Below the pieces are notes generated by a model that made no database searches, was not told where the DNA came from, and worked only from the letters and a program-made list of their open reading frames with translations. Source: Acidobacteriota bacterium (lineage in GTDB: Bacteria > Acidobacteriota > Terriglobia > Acidiferrales > UBA7541). Taken from it: a DNA stretch of 64,000 nt. The translations under genes and the position numbers were made by a program. Within the stretch, counting starts at the first letter, position 1. Every line of letters begins with the position of its first letter. Below are positions 25,931-34,577 of this stretch, in pieces. Location of the stretch: positions 18,872-82,871 of the forward strand of contig QHYE01000043.1 of NCBI GenBank assembly GCA_003224055.1, read 5' to 3'.

Positions 25931-26434
25931 TCAGGGTTTCTCCCGCTGTGCGAGCACCGTAGCGCCCATCACCGCCACGAGAATGAGAAACGACGTCAGT
26001 TCGAACGGATACACGAAATCCCGAAACAACATGTTCGAAATGCCGCTCGTCGAAGCCATCGCACCAGTCTGCGACGACCCTTGCACGCCTGCTGTCGTTC
26101 TCACAATGGTCGCGGTGACGAATCCCGCCAGCGCCACAACCAGCAGCAGGCCCGGCGGTCCCGCCAGCTTTGAAATGCTGGTCTGCTCTTCAACGCCGGC
26201 GTTCAGCAGCATGATCACAAACACGAACAGCACCATGATCGCGCCGCCGTACACGATGATCTGCACCGCCGCCACAAATTCCGCGCCCAGCAACAAATAC
26301 AAGCCCGCCAGCGCCACCATCACCACGATCAGCGAAAGCGCGCTGTGAATCGGGTGCTTTTGCAATATCAAGCTGACGGCCCCGATCACCGCCAATCCGG
26401 CGAGCGCGAAAAACACAACCAGCGACGCGGTCAT
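25931..26434 (-). CDS. nuoJ: Complex I subunit NuoJ, copy 2
   Basis: 167 residues from ATG 26434, overlapping the nuoH stop as ATGA; a longer frame to 26518 is an artefact inside nuoH. Conserved helix 3: AEFVAAVQIIVYGGAIMVLFVFVIMLLNAG. It continues with a 50-residue loop rich in Ser/Thr/Gly and ends with the helix ELTSFLILVAVMGATVLAQRE. The direct coupling to nuoH leaves no space for nuoI. Confidence 0.93.
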   Translation of the reverse strand: MTASLVVFFALAGLAVIGAVSLILQKHPIHSALSLIVVMVALAGLYLLLGAEFVAAVQIIVYGGAIMVLFVFVIMLLNAGVEEQTSISKLAGPPGLLLVVALAGFVTATIVRTTAGVQGSSQTGAMASTSGISNMLFRDFVYPFELTSFLILVAVMGATVLAQREKP

Positions 26435-27660
26435 TTCCCACCCCATTGCATCTTCGCCAGGATCACGAAACTGGTCACAATCACGTTCACGATCGAAATC
26501 GGCAGCAGCAATTTCCATCCAAAGGCCATCAGCTGGTCATAGCGGAACCGCGGCAGCGTCCCGCGCATCCACACGTAAATGAACAGAAAGACGAAAATCT
26601 TGGACAGCAGCCAGAACGGGCCTTGAACAAATTCGTTCACGCCGGGATACAAAACAAAAGCCGCGCCCAGTGCGGTGATGGCCGTTCCCACAACTGGCAG
26701 AATGACCCGCCCGAAAATCGTCTCGTACCGGATGCCGTCCCAAATAACCCACAATCCAAACGGAATCAGAACTACCGAAGGCAGGTAATGCGTCCAGGTC
26801 CACGAAGCAGGGAAGGGAGACAGCCATCCGCCAAAAAACAGGATCGAGCACAAACAGGAAATCGTGGTCATGCTGGTGTATTCGGCGATGAAAAACATCG
26901 CGAACTTGAAGCTCGCGTACTCCGTATGAAAACCCGCAACGAGCTCCGACTCCGCTTCCGGCAGATCGAACGGAGCGCGGTTTGTCTCCGCAATCGCCGC
27001 GATGAAAAAACAAAGGAAGCCCAGAATCTGCGGCCAGATGTTCCAGCCGAGGAAGCCCCATTCCGGGTGCCGCCCCTGCGCCTCGATGATTTTTGTCAAG
27101 TTAAAACTGCCCGCCATCAGCAGCACCCCGACCACGGACATCGTCAGCGCCAGCTCGTAACTGATCATCTGCGCCGAGCTGCGCAATCCGCCAAGCAGCG
27201 AGTATTTGTTGTTCGAACTCCATCCCGCGAGCGCCACTCCGTATACACCGAGCGCGGTGATCGCAAACAGCGCCAGAATTCCGATATTCAGATCCGGAGG
27301 CGCGATTCCCAGGTAGATCTCGCGGCCAAACAGCCGAAGGGGCTCCGGCCCAAACGGTATGATCGCGATGGACGTCAGCGCGAGCGCCAGCGCCAATAGC
27401 GGCGCAAGGAAATAGACAAACTTATCCACACCCGCCGGCGTCGGATCTTCCTTGAACAGAAACTTCAAGCCGTCGGCTAGAGGCTGCAGCAGCCCGTGCG
27501 GCCCTACACGATGGGGCCCCCAGCGCGACTGAATATGCGCCACGAGTTTGCGTTCAAACCAGGTGAGATATGCGTCCACCGTGAGAACGATGAAAAGCAG
27601 CAGCACGATCTTGACGATCGTAATAATCAGCTCGGCGTTCGCGGAGAGAATCGCGCTCAC
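26431..27660 (-). CDS. nuoH: Complex I subunit NuoH, copy 2
   Basis: 409 residues. Core motifs: LTWFERKLVAHIQSRWGPHRVGPHGLLQPLADGLKFLFKED, ALAGWSSNNKYSLLGGLRSSAQMISYE and IAETNRAPFDLPEAESELVAGFHTEYASFKFAMFFIAEY. The extra length compared with E. coli NuoH comes from a longer helix 1-2 region and a C-terminal segment. The start overlaps the nuoG stop by four bases (ATGA) and the end overlaps nuoJ by four, so the three are tightly coupled. Confidence 0.95.
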   Translation of the reverse strand: MSAILSANAELIITIVKIVLLLFIVLTVDAYLTWFERKLVAHIQSRWGPHRVGPHGLLQPLADGLKFLFKEDPTPAGVDKFVYFLAPLLALALALTSIAIIPFGPEPLRLFGREIYLGIAPPDLNIGILALFAITALGVYGVALAGWSSNNKYSLLGGLRSSAQMISYELALTMSVVGVLLMAGSFNLTKIIEAQGRHPEWGFLGWNIWPQILGFLCFFIAAIAETNRAPFDLPEAESELVAGFHTEYASFKFAMFFIAEYTSMTTISCLCSILFFGGWLSPFPASWTWTHYLPSVVLIPFGLWVIWDGIRYETIFGRVILPVVGTAITALGAAFVLYPGVNEFVQGPFWLLSKIFVFLFIYVWMRGTLPRFRYDQLMAFGWKLLLPISIVNVIVTSFVILAKMQWGGK

Positions 27661-29900
27661 GGCTTCGCCTTAGCCTCCGGCAGGGATTCCATCATCGTGC
27701 AGAAACGGCCCAGCGTGCCGCTTGTGAAAAGCGTGTCCTCGGCCGAGCGAATCAATCCCGCCGGAACGTCGTATGGCGCATGACCGTTTCTCGCAAATTG
27801 CACGCGCGTCGGCTCCGCTCCGCCTGTCAGCAATCCCGCCTGCTGAACTTCGTACGCGGGCACCGCCTTGCGGATCTCTTCGAACACCGCGGCCGGCGTC
27901 TTGTAGTGAAATGCCTTGCCCAGACCCAGCTTTTCGAGCTGATGAGACAGGATTCGCAAAAGATCGAAGTCGCTGCGCGGCCCCATCACTTCCGCGCCCT
28001 TGTGGAGCAGCTGAATCTCTCCCGAAGTATTCGTGACCGTCCCATCTTTCTCATACGCTGACGTCGCGGGAAAAACGATGTCCGCCACTTTCGCCGTTTC
28101 CGTCAGAAACATTTCGTGAACGATCAGCAAGTCCAGCTTCCCGCGACCGTAACCAGGCGTCCCAAAATGCGCGAACGGATTCGCACCGACGACATAAAGA
28201 GCTTTCAGCTTTCCTGCTTGCGCCCCTTCCACCATCAGCGGCGCGGTCAGCCCTGGCTTGGTTGGAATCGGTCCGCAGCCCCACAAGTTTTCAAACGATT
28301 CGTGCGCGCTTTGGAGGCCCACGTAGGCGTAACCCGGCAAGCGATCCGGCAAAACGCCCAGGTCGGCGGCGCCGCGCGAGTTCGCGTAATCCGCCAGCGC
28401 CATATAGCGCGTTTTCCCGGGCAATTTCGAGCCGAACGCGACAAGCTGTGCGATCGCTGCGCCCGAAACTTCCGCGCCAAACACAATCGCAACATCGCCC
28501 TCCGCCTCGAGGCTCGCCTTCAACAGCACCAACTGCTCCACCATGGCCGGCGGCAATATACCTTCTTCATGCGCCAGCCACTTCAGCGCGGCCGCTTCCT
28601 GTCCCGCCGCCACGTTTACAAACTGTGTGGCCTTTCGTTTCAGCTTGATCTCTTTCGCGTTGATGACGAAGAGTTTCGCCCCGAAGTGCCGGATACCGCT
28701 TCGAATCTGCCACCCTACTAGCGGATTCTGATTCGTCGGGTCATTGCCAATCAGCAGCACGGCCTTGGATTGATAGAGCTGCTCCATGGTCAGCAGGGAA
28801 TCGACGGCCCGCTCACCGAGCGCCGTAACCAGGCCGGTGAAATCCGCCGTGCGATGATGATCGATGTTATTCGTTCCAAACGTCACGCGCGCCAGCTTCT
28901 GCAACAAGTAGTTCTCTTCATTCGAAGTGCGGTTCGAGCCAATGAACCCAATCGAATCCTTGCCGCTCGCGTCATGAATCGCTTTCAGCTTGGTCGCAGC
29001 GGTTTGCGCAGCTTCTTCCCACGAAACGGGAAACAACTTGTCGCCCTTGCGCAACAGCGGCTGCCGGATGCGCTCCGCATGCTTCGTGAAATCAAAGCCA
29101 AAGCGCCCCTTCACGCACAGGAAATCCTTGTTGATGCCGCTCAAGTCGCGGTTATTCGAACGCAGAATCTCGTGATTGCGCACGCTCAGCGTCGTCTTGC
29201 ACCCGTTCGAACAATGCGTGCACACCGTCGAAACGTAGTTCATCTCCCAGGGGCGCGTTTTGTAGCGATACGTCCCGCTGGTCAGCGCCCCCACCGGGCA
29301 AATGTCAATGCACATCCCGCATTCTTCGCATTCCAGGTGATCTTCGCGGTTGGGAATGATCACGCTGTTCGCGCCGCGCATCCCCACGCCCAGGGCCTTC
29401 ACGTCCATGCCTTCATCGCACACCCGCACGCAGCGGAAACAAAGAATGCACCGCGGAGCATCGTAATAAACGAGCTCCGACCACTTTTCCTCCGGCCGGT
29501 GAATCTTTTCCTCCACAAAGCGGCTGGAATCCGCGCCGTAGCGGAACACCATGTCCTGCAGCTCGCACTCGCCGCCCTTGTCGCACACCGGGCAATCCAG
29601 CGGATGATTCGTCAGCAAAAATTCCAGCATGTACTTGCGCGCGTTGCGGACCTGCTCGGTGTCCGTTCGAACGATCATGCCCTCCGTGGCGATCACCGTG
29701 CAGGCCGTCTGCAATTTCGGCGCTTTTTCGATTTCCACCAGGCACATCCGGCACGCCGCCTGCAGCGAAAGTCCGGGGTAGTAGCAGAACGACGGCACCT
29801 CCGTCCCGATGCGCCGCGTTGCTTCGATGAGCAGCGTCCCCTGCGGCACTTCCACGTCGCGGTCGTTGATCTTCAGATGGATTAATTTCTGTGCTGGCAT
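27657..29900 (-). CDS. nuoG: Complex I subunit NuoG (iron-sulfur, 75 kDa family)
   Basis: 747 residues, only in operon 2. The N-terminal 2Fe-2S domain has the N1b cysteines in FCYYPGLSLQAACRMC and a further Cys in QTACTV. Then comes the HPLDCPVCDKGGECELQ block (His-Cys3 cluster N5) and ferredoxin-like cysteines in RCILCFRCVRVCDEG and CEECGMCIDICPVGAL. At about residue 230 the pattern C-T-H-C-x-x-x-C with a later FLCVKGRFG is the extra N7 site found in the E. coli and Thermus proteins. The remainder is a molybdopterin-oxidoreductase-like domain without cofactor. ATG 29900, six bases after nuoEF. Confidence 0.95.
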   Translation of the reverse strand: MPAQKLIHLKINDRDVEVPQGTLLIEATRRIGTEVPSFCYYPGLSLQAACRMCLVEIEKAPKLQTACTVIATEGMIVRTDTEQVRNARKYMLEFLLTNHPLDCPVCDKGGECELQDMVFRYGADSSRFVEEKIHRPEEKWSELVYYDAPRCILCFRCVRVCDEGMDVKALGVGMRGANSVIIPNREDHLECEECGMCIDICPVGALTSGTYRYKTRPWEMNYVSTVCTHCSNGCKTTLSVRNHEILRSNNRDLSGINKDFLCVKGRFGFDFTKHAERIRQPLLRKGDKLFPVSWEEAAQTAATKLKAIHDASGKDSIGFIGSNRTSNEENYLLQKLARVTFGTNNIDHHRTADFTGLVTALGERAVDSLLTMEQLYQSKAVLLIGNDPTNQNPLVGWQIRSGIRHFGAKLFVINAKEIKLKRKATQFVNVAAGQEAAALKWLAHEEGILPPAMVEQLVLLKASLEAEGDVAIVFGAEVSGAAIAQLVAFGSKLPGKTRYMALADYANSRGAADLGVLPDRLPGYAYVGLQSAHESFENLWGCGPIPTKPGLTAPLMVEGAQAGKLKALYVVGANPFAHFGTPGYGRGKLDLLIVHEMFLTETAKVADIVFPATSAYEKDGTVTNTSGEIQLLHKGAEVMGPRSDFDLLRILSHQLEKLGLGKAFHYKTPAAVFEEIRKAVPAYEVQQAGLLTGGAEPTRVQFARNGHAPYDVPAGLIRSAEDTLFTSGTLGRFCTMMESLPEAKAKP

Positions 29901-29906
29901 GGATTC

Positions 29907-31721
29907 CTATCGCGCGCCGGCTAACACTTCCGTGGACTTGTACGGGCAGGGTCCTTTCAAGTGTTCTTCAAATTCATTGCGCCATTTTTTCATGATGCTG
30001 ATCGTCGGCATGGCTGCGGCGTCGCCGAGCGGACAGAACGTGCGCCCCAGCATATTTTTCGCAAGGTCCGCGATCAAGTCGATGTCTTCCGTGCGCCCGA
30101 AGCCCGCGTGAAAGCGCTCCAGCGTTTTACGCAGCCAGCTGGTGCCTTCACGGCAAGGTATGCACCAGCCGCAGGATTCGTGCGCGTAGAAGTGCATGAT
30201 GCGCCGTGCCATGTCCACCATGCAGGTGTCTTCGTCCATCACCACCATGCCGCCGGAGCCCAGCATCGAGCCGGCCTTGGCCACGGAGTCGTAGTCCATC
30301 GCAACATCAATTTCATCGCCCGTCATCAGCGGGCACGAACTTCCTCCGGGAATCACCGCCTTAATCTTCTTGTTGCCCGGAATGCCGCCCGCCATCTCGT
30401 AGATGAACTTTTTCATATTCATCCCGAGCGGAATTTCATAGATTCCAGGCTTATTGACGTGGCCCGCCACGCACAGCAGGCGCGTTCCGCCATTCTTCGG
30501 CGTCCCGCGATTTGCGTAGGCTTCGCCGCCCTGGAGAATAATTGACGGTACCGCGCTCAGCGTTTCCACGTTATTGATAATCGTGGGGCATCCGTACAGC
30601 CCGACGACCGCAGGAAACGGCGGCTTGATACGCGGGTAGCCGCGCTTGCCTTCCAGCGATTCCATCAACGCCGATTCTTCGCCACATTCGTACGCGCCGG
30701 CGCCCGTATGAATCAGCAAATCAAAATCGAATCCCGACCCAAGAATGTTCTTCCCCAGATAGCCGCGCGCGTACGCTTCTGCAATCGCCGCGTCCACAAT
30801 GTCCAGAACGTAGCGGTATTCCCCGCGGATGTAAATGAAACCCTGATGCGATCCGATCGCGCGTCCAGCAATCACCATGCCTTCGATCATCTGATGCGGG
30901 TCCATTTCCATCAGCGGCCGGTCTTTGCAAGTCCCCGGCTCCGATTCGTCCGCGTTGCAAATCACGTATTTCGGCTTCGGGGAATCCTTCGGCACGAACG
31001 ACCATTTCATGCCCGTCGGAAATCCCGCGCCACCGCGCCCGCGCAAGCTGGATTTCTTCACTTCTTCGATGATCGTTTCCGGCGTCATCTCCTTCAGGGC
31101 CTTCTCCAGAGCCTGGTAGCCTTCGTGCTGTAGATAGACGTCAATCTTGTGCGAATCCTTGATTCCCCAGCGCTTACTGATCAGCGGCGTTTCCGCCGGA
31201 TGTCGCTCGTGCAACGCTCCGGAAATCAGCGGCTCGGGCTCGGGCCTTCTCCCGGCGTCGAGCTCCTGAATGATGCGGTCGAATTTGAGCGCCGTGAGGT
31301 TTTCGTAGAAGTCGTAATTCACCTGCATCGCCGGTGCGCCGGTGCAAGCGCCAATGCATTCGACTTCTTCGAGCGAAAAAATCCCGTCCGGGGTCGTTTC
31401 CTTGTGGCCGATTACCAGCCGTTTCTTCGCGCGGTCCAGAAGTTCATATCCGCCCTTCAGCATGCACGCCACGTTCGTGCAAATCTGCACGTGGTGCTTG
31501 CCCATGGGCTTCCGGCGCAGCATCGAGTAATACGCCAGAGTCTCTTCGATCTGTACATTGTTGAGGTCCAGGCGCTTCCCGATCTCCGCGATCATTTCGT
31601 CGCTGACGCAGCCGTATTCATCCTGCGCATACATCAGCATGGGAATCAGCGCGCTGCGCTTCACCGGATAGCGGCTCTGCAGCAATTCGAATTTCGCCGT
31701 AAGCTGAGGGGAAAGTTGCAT
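29907..31721 (-). CDS. nuoF: NuoE-NuoF fusion: NADH-oxidising flavoprotein of complex I
   Basis: 604 residues. Residues 1-155 match NuoE, with the 2Fe-2S N1a cysteines in CTNVACMLKGG and VECIGACTGAP. Residues 185-604 match NuoF: FMN/NADH loop LRGRGGAGFPTGMKWSF, CNADESEPGTCKDR, TGAGAYECGEESALMESLEG, and the N3 cluster cysteines in SCGWCIPCREGTSW plus TFCPLGDAA. A 30-residue Pro/Glu-rich linker joins them with no stop codon. Normally two genes. ATG 31721 lies three bases after the nuoD stop; the frame upstream is a shadow of nuoD. With NuoG it forms the NADH dehydrogenase module. Confidence 0.94.
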   Translation of the reverse strand: MQLSPQLTAKFELLQSRYPVKRSALIPMLMYAQDEYGCVSDEMIAEIGKRLDLNNVQIEETLAYYSMLRRKPMGKHHVQICTNVACMLKGGYELLDRAKKRLVIGHKETTPDGIFSLEEVECIGACTGAPAMQVNYDFYENLTALKFDRIIQELDAGRRPEPEPLISGALHERHPAETPLISKRWGIKDSHKIDVYLQHEGYQALEKALKEMTPETIIEEVKKSSLRGRGGAGFPTGMKWSFVPKDSPKPKYVICNADESEPGTCKDRPLMEMDPHQMIEGMVIAGRAIGSHQGFIYIRGEYRYVLDIVDAAIAEAYARGYLGKNILGSGFDFDLLIHTGAGAYECGEESALMESLEGKRGYPRIKPPFPAVVGLYGCPTIINNVETLSAVPSIILQGGEAYANRGTPKNGGTRLLCVAGHVNKPGIYEIPLGMNMKKFIYEMAGGIPGNKKIKAVIPGGSSCPLMTGDEIDVAMDYDSVAKAGSMLGSGGMVVMDEDTCMVDMARRIMHFYAHESCGWCIPCREGTSWLRKTLERFHAGFGRTEDIDLIADLAKNMLGRTFCPLGDAAAMPTISIMKKWRNEFEEHLKGPCPYKSTEVLAGAR

Positions 31722-31723
31722 GA

Positions 31724-32920
31724 TTACCTGTCTACTTCTCCAAGGACGATGTCGATGGTGCCGATGCATGCGATGACGTCGGCGATCAACTGCCCTTCGA
31801 TCAATTTCGGAAGCGCCTGCAGATTGATATACGAGGGCGACCGGAAGTGCGCCCGCAGCGGCTTTGGCGAACCGTCGCTCGCAATGAAGCATCCAAGTTC
31901 GCCTCGCGGGGATTCCACGCTGACATACGCCTCGCCCGGCGCCGGAGAAAATCCTTCCGTGAAAATCTTGAAGTGGTAGATGAGCGCTTCCATCTCCGTT
32001 TTCATTTTTTCTCTCTGCGGCGGAATCACGCCCGGTGCTTCAGCTCGGATCGGACCTTCGTTCGTAATCTTGTCCAGCGCCTGGCGGATAATTTTCAGGC
32101 TTTCCCGCATCTCGGCCACGCGAATCAGATACCGCGCGTAGCAGTCGGAATCCGTTCGCGTCGGAACATTGAAGTCGAACTCCTCGTAACTCGAGTACGG
32201 AAAAACTTTCCGGTTATCATACGCAATGCCCGCCGCGCGCAGCGTTGGGCCCGTCATGCTGAGCGCGACCGCATCTTCCGCGGAGATGTACCCGATGCCC
32301 TTGGTCCGGCCGATCCAGATGCGATTTTCCGTTAGTAGCGTTTCGTATTCGTCCACGCGGCTGGGCATCATTTTCAGGAATCGCTCGATCGCCTGCCGCC
32401 AGCCGGTCGGCGGATCCAGCGCCAGTCCGCCGATTCGAATGTAGCTGGTCATCATCCGCTGGCCGGAGAACAGTTCGAAAATCTTCAGAATTTCTTCGCG
32501 CTCGCGAAAGCAGTAAAGAAATACCGACATCGCGCCGAGGTCGATCGCGTGCGTCCCCAGCCAGACCAGATGCGAAGAAATCCTTTGCAGCTCGACCATC
32601 ATCACGCGGATGTATTGCGCGCGTTTTGGAATTTCCACCCCCAGAAGTTTTTCTACCGCCAAGCAATACACCAGGTTGTTCCCCAGTGGATTCAGGTAAT
32701 CCATCCGGTCCGTCAGCGTAATCGCCTGCGAATACGTCTTGTCTTCGCACGATTTCTCGATCCCGGTATGCAAATACCCGAGATCGGGAATCGCTTTCAC
32801 CACGTTCTCGCCGTCAAGTTCCAGCAGAATTCGCAGCACCCCGTGCGTCGACGGGTGCTGCGGCCCCATGTTGAGCACCATGGTTTTTGCTGCGCCGGTG
32901 GCGGTATCAACGGTGGTCAT
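31724..32920 (-). CDS. nuoD: Complex I subunit NuoD, copy 2
   Basis: 398 residues with a full N-terminus (MTTVDTATGAAKTMVLNMG), so it shows what copy 1 appears to lack. Quinone-site loop [45 protein letters not shown] with the quinone-site Tyr, IRIGGLALDPPTGW, and the C-terminal [14 protein letters not shown] are all present. Start overlaps the nuoC stop by four bases (ATGA). Confidence 0.96.
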   Translation of the reverse strand: MTTVDTATGAAKTMVLNMGPQHPSTHGVLRILLELDGENVVKAIPDLGYLHTGIEKSCEDKTYSQAITLTDRMDYLNPLGNNLVYCLAVEKLLGVEIPKRAQYIRVMMVELQRISSHLVWLGTHAIDLGAMSVFLYCFREREEILKIFELFSGQRMMTSYIRIGGLALDPPTGWRQAIERFLKMMPSRVDEYETLLTENRIWIGRTKGIGYISAEDAVALSMTGPTLRAAGIAYDNRKVFPYSSYEEFDFNVPTRTDSDCYARYLIRVAEMRESLKIIRQALDKITNEGPIRAEAPGVIPPQREKMKTEMEALIYHFKIFTEGFSPAPGEAYVSVESPRGELGCFIASDGSPKPLRAHFRSPSYINLQALPKLIEGQLIADVIACIGTIDIVLGEVDR

Positions 32921-33441
32921 GGCGTCGAGCTTTTCCTGAAAAGTTCGCCCGTGCTCGGCACGTCGCGATAGCCCTCAACGGGATAATCCCGGCGCAACGG
33001 ATGCCCTTCCCAATCATCGGGAAGGAGTATGCGCCGCAAATCGGGATGCCCGTTGAAACGAATTCCAAACAGGTCGAAGATTTCCCGCTCCAGCCAGTTC
33101 GCGCCCGGCCACACCGGCACCAGCGAATCCACAACCGGATCGTTCCCCGAAACGCGCACCTTCAGCCGCACTCTTTCGCGCCGCGGAATGGAAACAAGTT
33201 GATAGTTCAATTCGAATCGCGGTTCGTGCGGAAAGCGGTCGACGCAGGTTGCCGCGCTCAGGAGGTCGTACCGCAGCTTGGCATCTTGACGGCAGTGTTC
33301 CGCGGAAGCTCGAAGAAATTCGCGCGGAATGACAATCGTGGTCTCGTCGCGGAATTGGATCACTTCCGCAACGGCTTTCGAATTCCACGCGCGCAGCCGT
33401 TCGGCTACAACATTAGCGTTTTGGCTGGAAGACTCCTTCAC
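32917..33441 (-). CDS. nuoC: Complex I subunit NuoC, copy 2
   Basis: 174 residues starting at GTG 33441. Signature GANWLEREIFDLFGIRFNGHPDLRRILLPDDWEGHPLRRDYP near residue 120, preceded by ATCVDRFPHEPRFELNYQLVS. It is short and lacks the Pro/Ala-rich N-terminal extension of copy 1. Twenty-four bases separate it from nuoA, where nuoB would normally be encoded. Confidence 0.94.
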   Translation of the reverse strand: MKESSSQNANVVAERLRAWNSKAVAEVIQFRDETTIVIPREFLRASAEHCRQDAKLRYDLLSAATCVDRFPHEPRFELNYQLVSIPRRERVRLKVRVSGNDPVVDSLVPVWPGANWLEREIFDLFGIRFNGHPDLRRILLPDDWEGHPLRRDYPVEGYRDVPSTGELFRKSSTP

Positions 33442-33465
33442 GATTTCGAATCCCGTTTGCGCCGC

Positions 33466-33837
33466 TTATTTATGCCAGTCCAGCGCGCCCTTTTTCCAGA
33501 GATAGAGATAACCGACCAGCAGGATCGCTATGTAGATCATCATTTCCGCAAAGCCATACCACCGCAAGCTGCGAAAAATGTAGGCCCAGGGGTACAGGAA
33601 GATGGCTTCCACGTCGAACAGAATGAAAACCATTGCCACGAGATAGAACTTCACCGAAAAAGGCTCACGGGCATCGCCCGTTGGTTCCATCCCGCACTCG
33701 TAGGCTTGCTGCTTCGCCCGGCTCGGACGCCGCCACCCGACTAGCACGGAGACAGCAGTCAGCGCACCGGCAAGCGCCGCGGCGATCAGCAGGTGTAAGA
33801 GAAGCGGAGCGTAAGTATGTAAGTCAGAACCACTCAT
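33466..33837 (-). CDS. nuoA: Complex I subunit NuoA, copy 2
   Basis: 123 residues from ATG 33837 (MSGSDLHTYAP), three transmembrane helices. Conserved loop QQAYECGMEPTGDAREPFSVKFYLVAMVFILFDVEAIFLYPWA includes the Cys and FDVE motif. It is the first gene of the - strand nuo operon. A -10-like element lies only about 12 bases upstream of the start, implying a very short leader. The frame upstream to 33915 crosses that promoter and is not used. Confidence 0.94.
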   Translation of the reverse strand: MSGSDLHTYAPLLLHLLIAAALAGALTAVSVLVGWRRPSRAKQQAYECGMEPTGDAREPFSVKFYLVAMVFILFDVEAIFLYPWAYIFRSLRWYGFAEMMIYIAILLVGYLYLWKKGALDWHK

Positions 33838-33848
33838 GGGCGACTTGC

Positions 33849-33879
33849 TATAATACTGATTCACCCGCCGGTCGGTCAA
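33849..33879. promoter_or_regulatory. Divergent promoter with overlapping -10 boxes
   Basis: On the + strand, TGC-TATAAT (TATAAT at 33849-33854, TG at 33846-33847) is an extended -10 for the gene at 33932. On the - strand the overlapping TATTAT (complement of 33850-33855) lies 18 bases after TTGACC (complement of 33874-33879), forming a sigma-70-type promoter for nuoA copy 2. The two -10 boxes share five base pairs. Predicted from sequence only. Confidence 0.6.
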
Positions 33880-33931
33880 ATCGGGCGGAGAAGTTCCCGC
33901 GCGGCGGTTTCGCATCGATGTACGGGAAAAG

Positions 33932-34576
33932 ATGAAGGACCCGATGCTTTTTGGTCACAATACCAACGTAAAAGTGCGGGACACCGACTTTCACGTCCAA
34001 ACCGAAGATCGCGGCGTCACCAACGCGCTCATTGACACCACCGTCTATTTTCACGGACGCGTGCTGCATCGGCGAACGAATAACTATTTTGATCTCCTGC
34101 CGCTGAATTCGAAGAACGAACAAGCGCTCAAGCAGCGCCTCGATGAGCAACACCGTGCTGTTGTAGAAGAGCTTCGAACGGGAACGCTGCACCTTCCCCT
34201 GCCGCAGGAAGCTAAATCCCCCGCGACGACTGGCGTATCGAACGCCCCGTCCGTCCCGAAAGTGCTGACGCTCGTTCTGATCAATTCAAAAACCTGGCTC
34301 GCGGGAAAGCGTGCCACTCTGGTTGTCTCCGTGCAAAACCGCGAGAGTGGCGAACCCGTGAATCACGCGCGCATTGTAGCTCGAGTGGAAGGCGCCGCCG
34401 ATTCGAAAGAATTCAAAACCGAAACCGGAATCGACGGCCGCGCGCGGTTGGAATTTGATATGCCGCGCGTATCCGGGGCGGAGCCGGCGCTGGTCATCGA
34501 AGCGATGCACGGCAACGCCAAAGGGCATTTGCGGTTTCAGTTGCGCGCAAGACCGAAAGTGCCCGCTGCGAGTTAG
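33932..34576 (+). CDS. Conserved hypothetical protein with C-terminal Ig-like domain
   Basis: 214 residues, no signal peptide, no transmembrane segment. Residues 1-85 form a compact domain (GHNTNVKVRDTDFHVQTEDRG...IDTTVYFHGRVLHRR) that I do not recognise by name. Then comes a Pro/Ser-rich linker (about 86-105) and a beta-rich part (KVLTLVLINSKTWLAGKRATLVVSVQN ... VNHARIVARVEGA) resembling bacterial Ig-like or MG2-type repeats. The first ATG is at 33932; ATG 33944 is possible. It shares a divergent promoter region with nuo operon 2 and is followed one base later by thiS. Function unknown. Confidence 0.75.
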   Translation: MKDPMLFGHNTNVKVRDTDFHVQTEDRGVTNALIDTTVYFHGRVLHRRTNNYFDLLPLNSKNEQALKQRLDEQHRAVVEELRTGTLHLPLPQEAKSPATTGVSNAPSVPKVLTLVLINSKTWLAGKRATLVVSVQNRESGEPVNHARIVARVEGAADSKEFKTETGIDGRARLEFDMPRVSGAEPALVIEAMHGNAKGHLRFQLRARPKVPAAS

Positions 34577-34577
34577 A

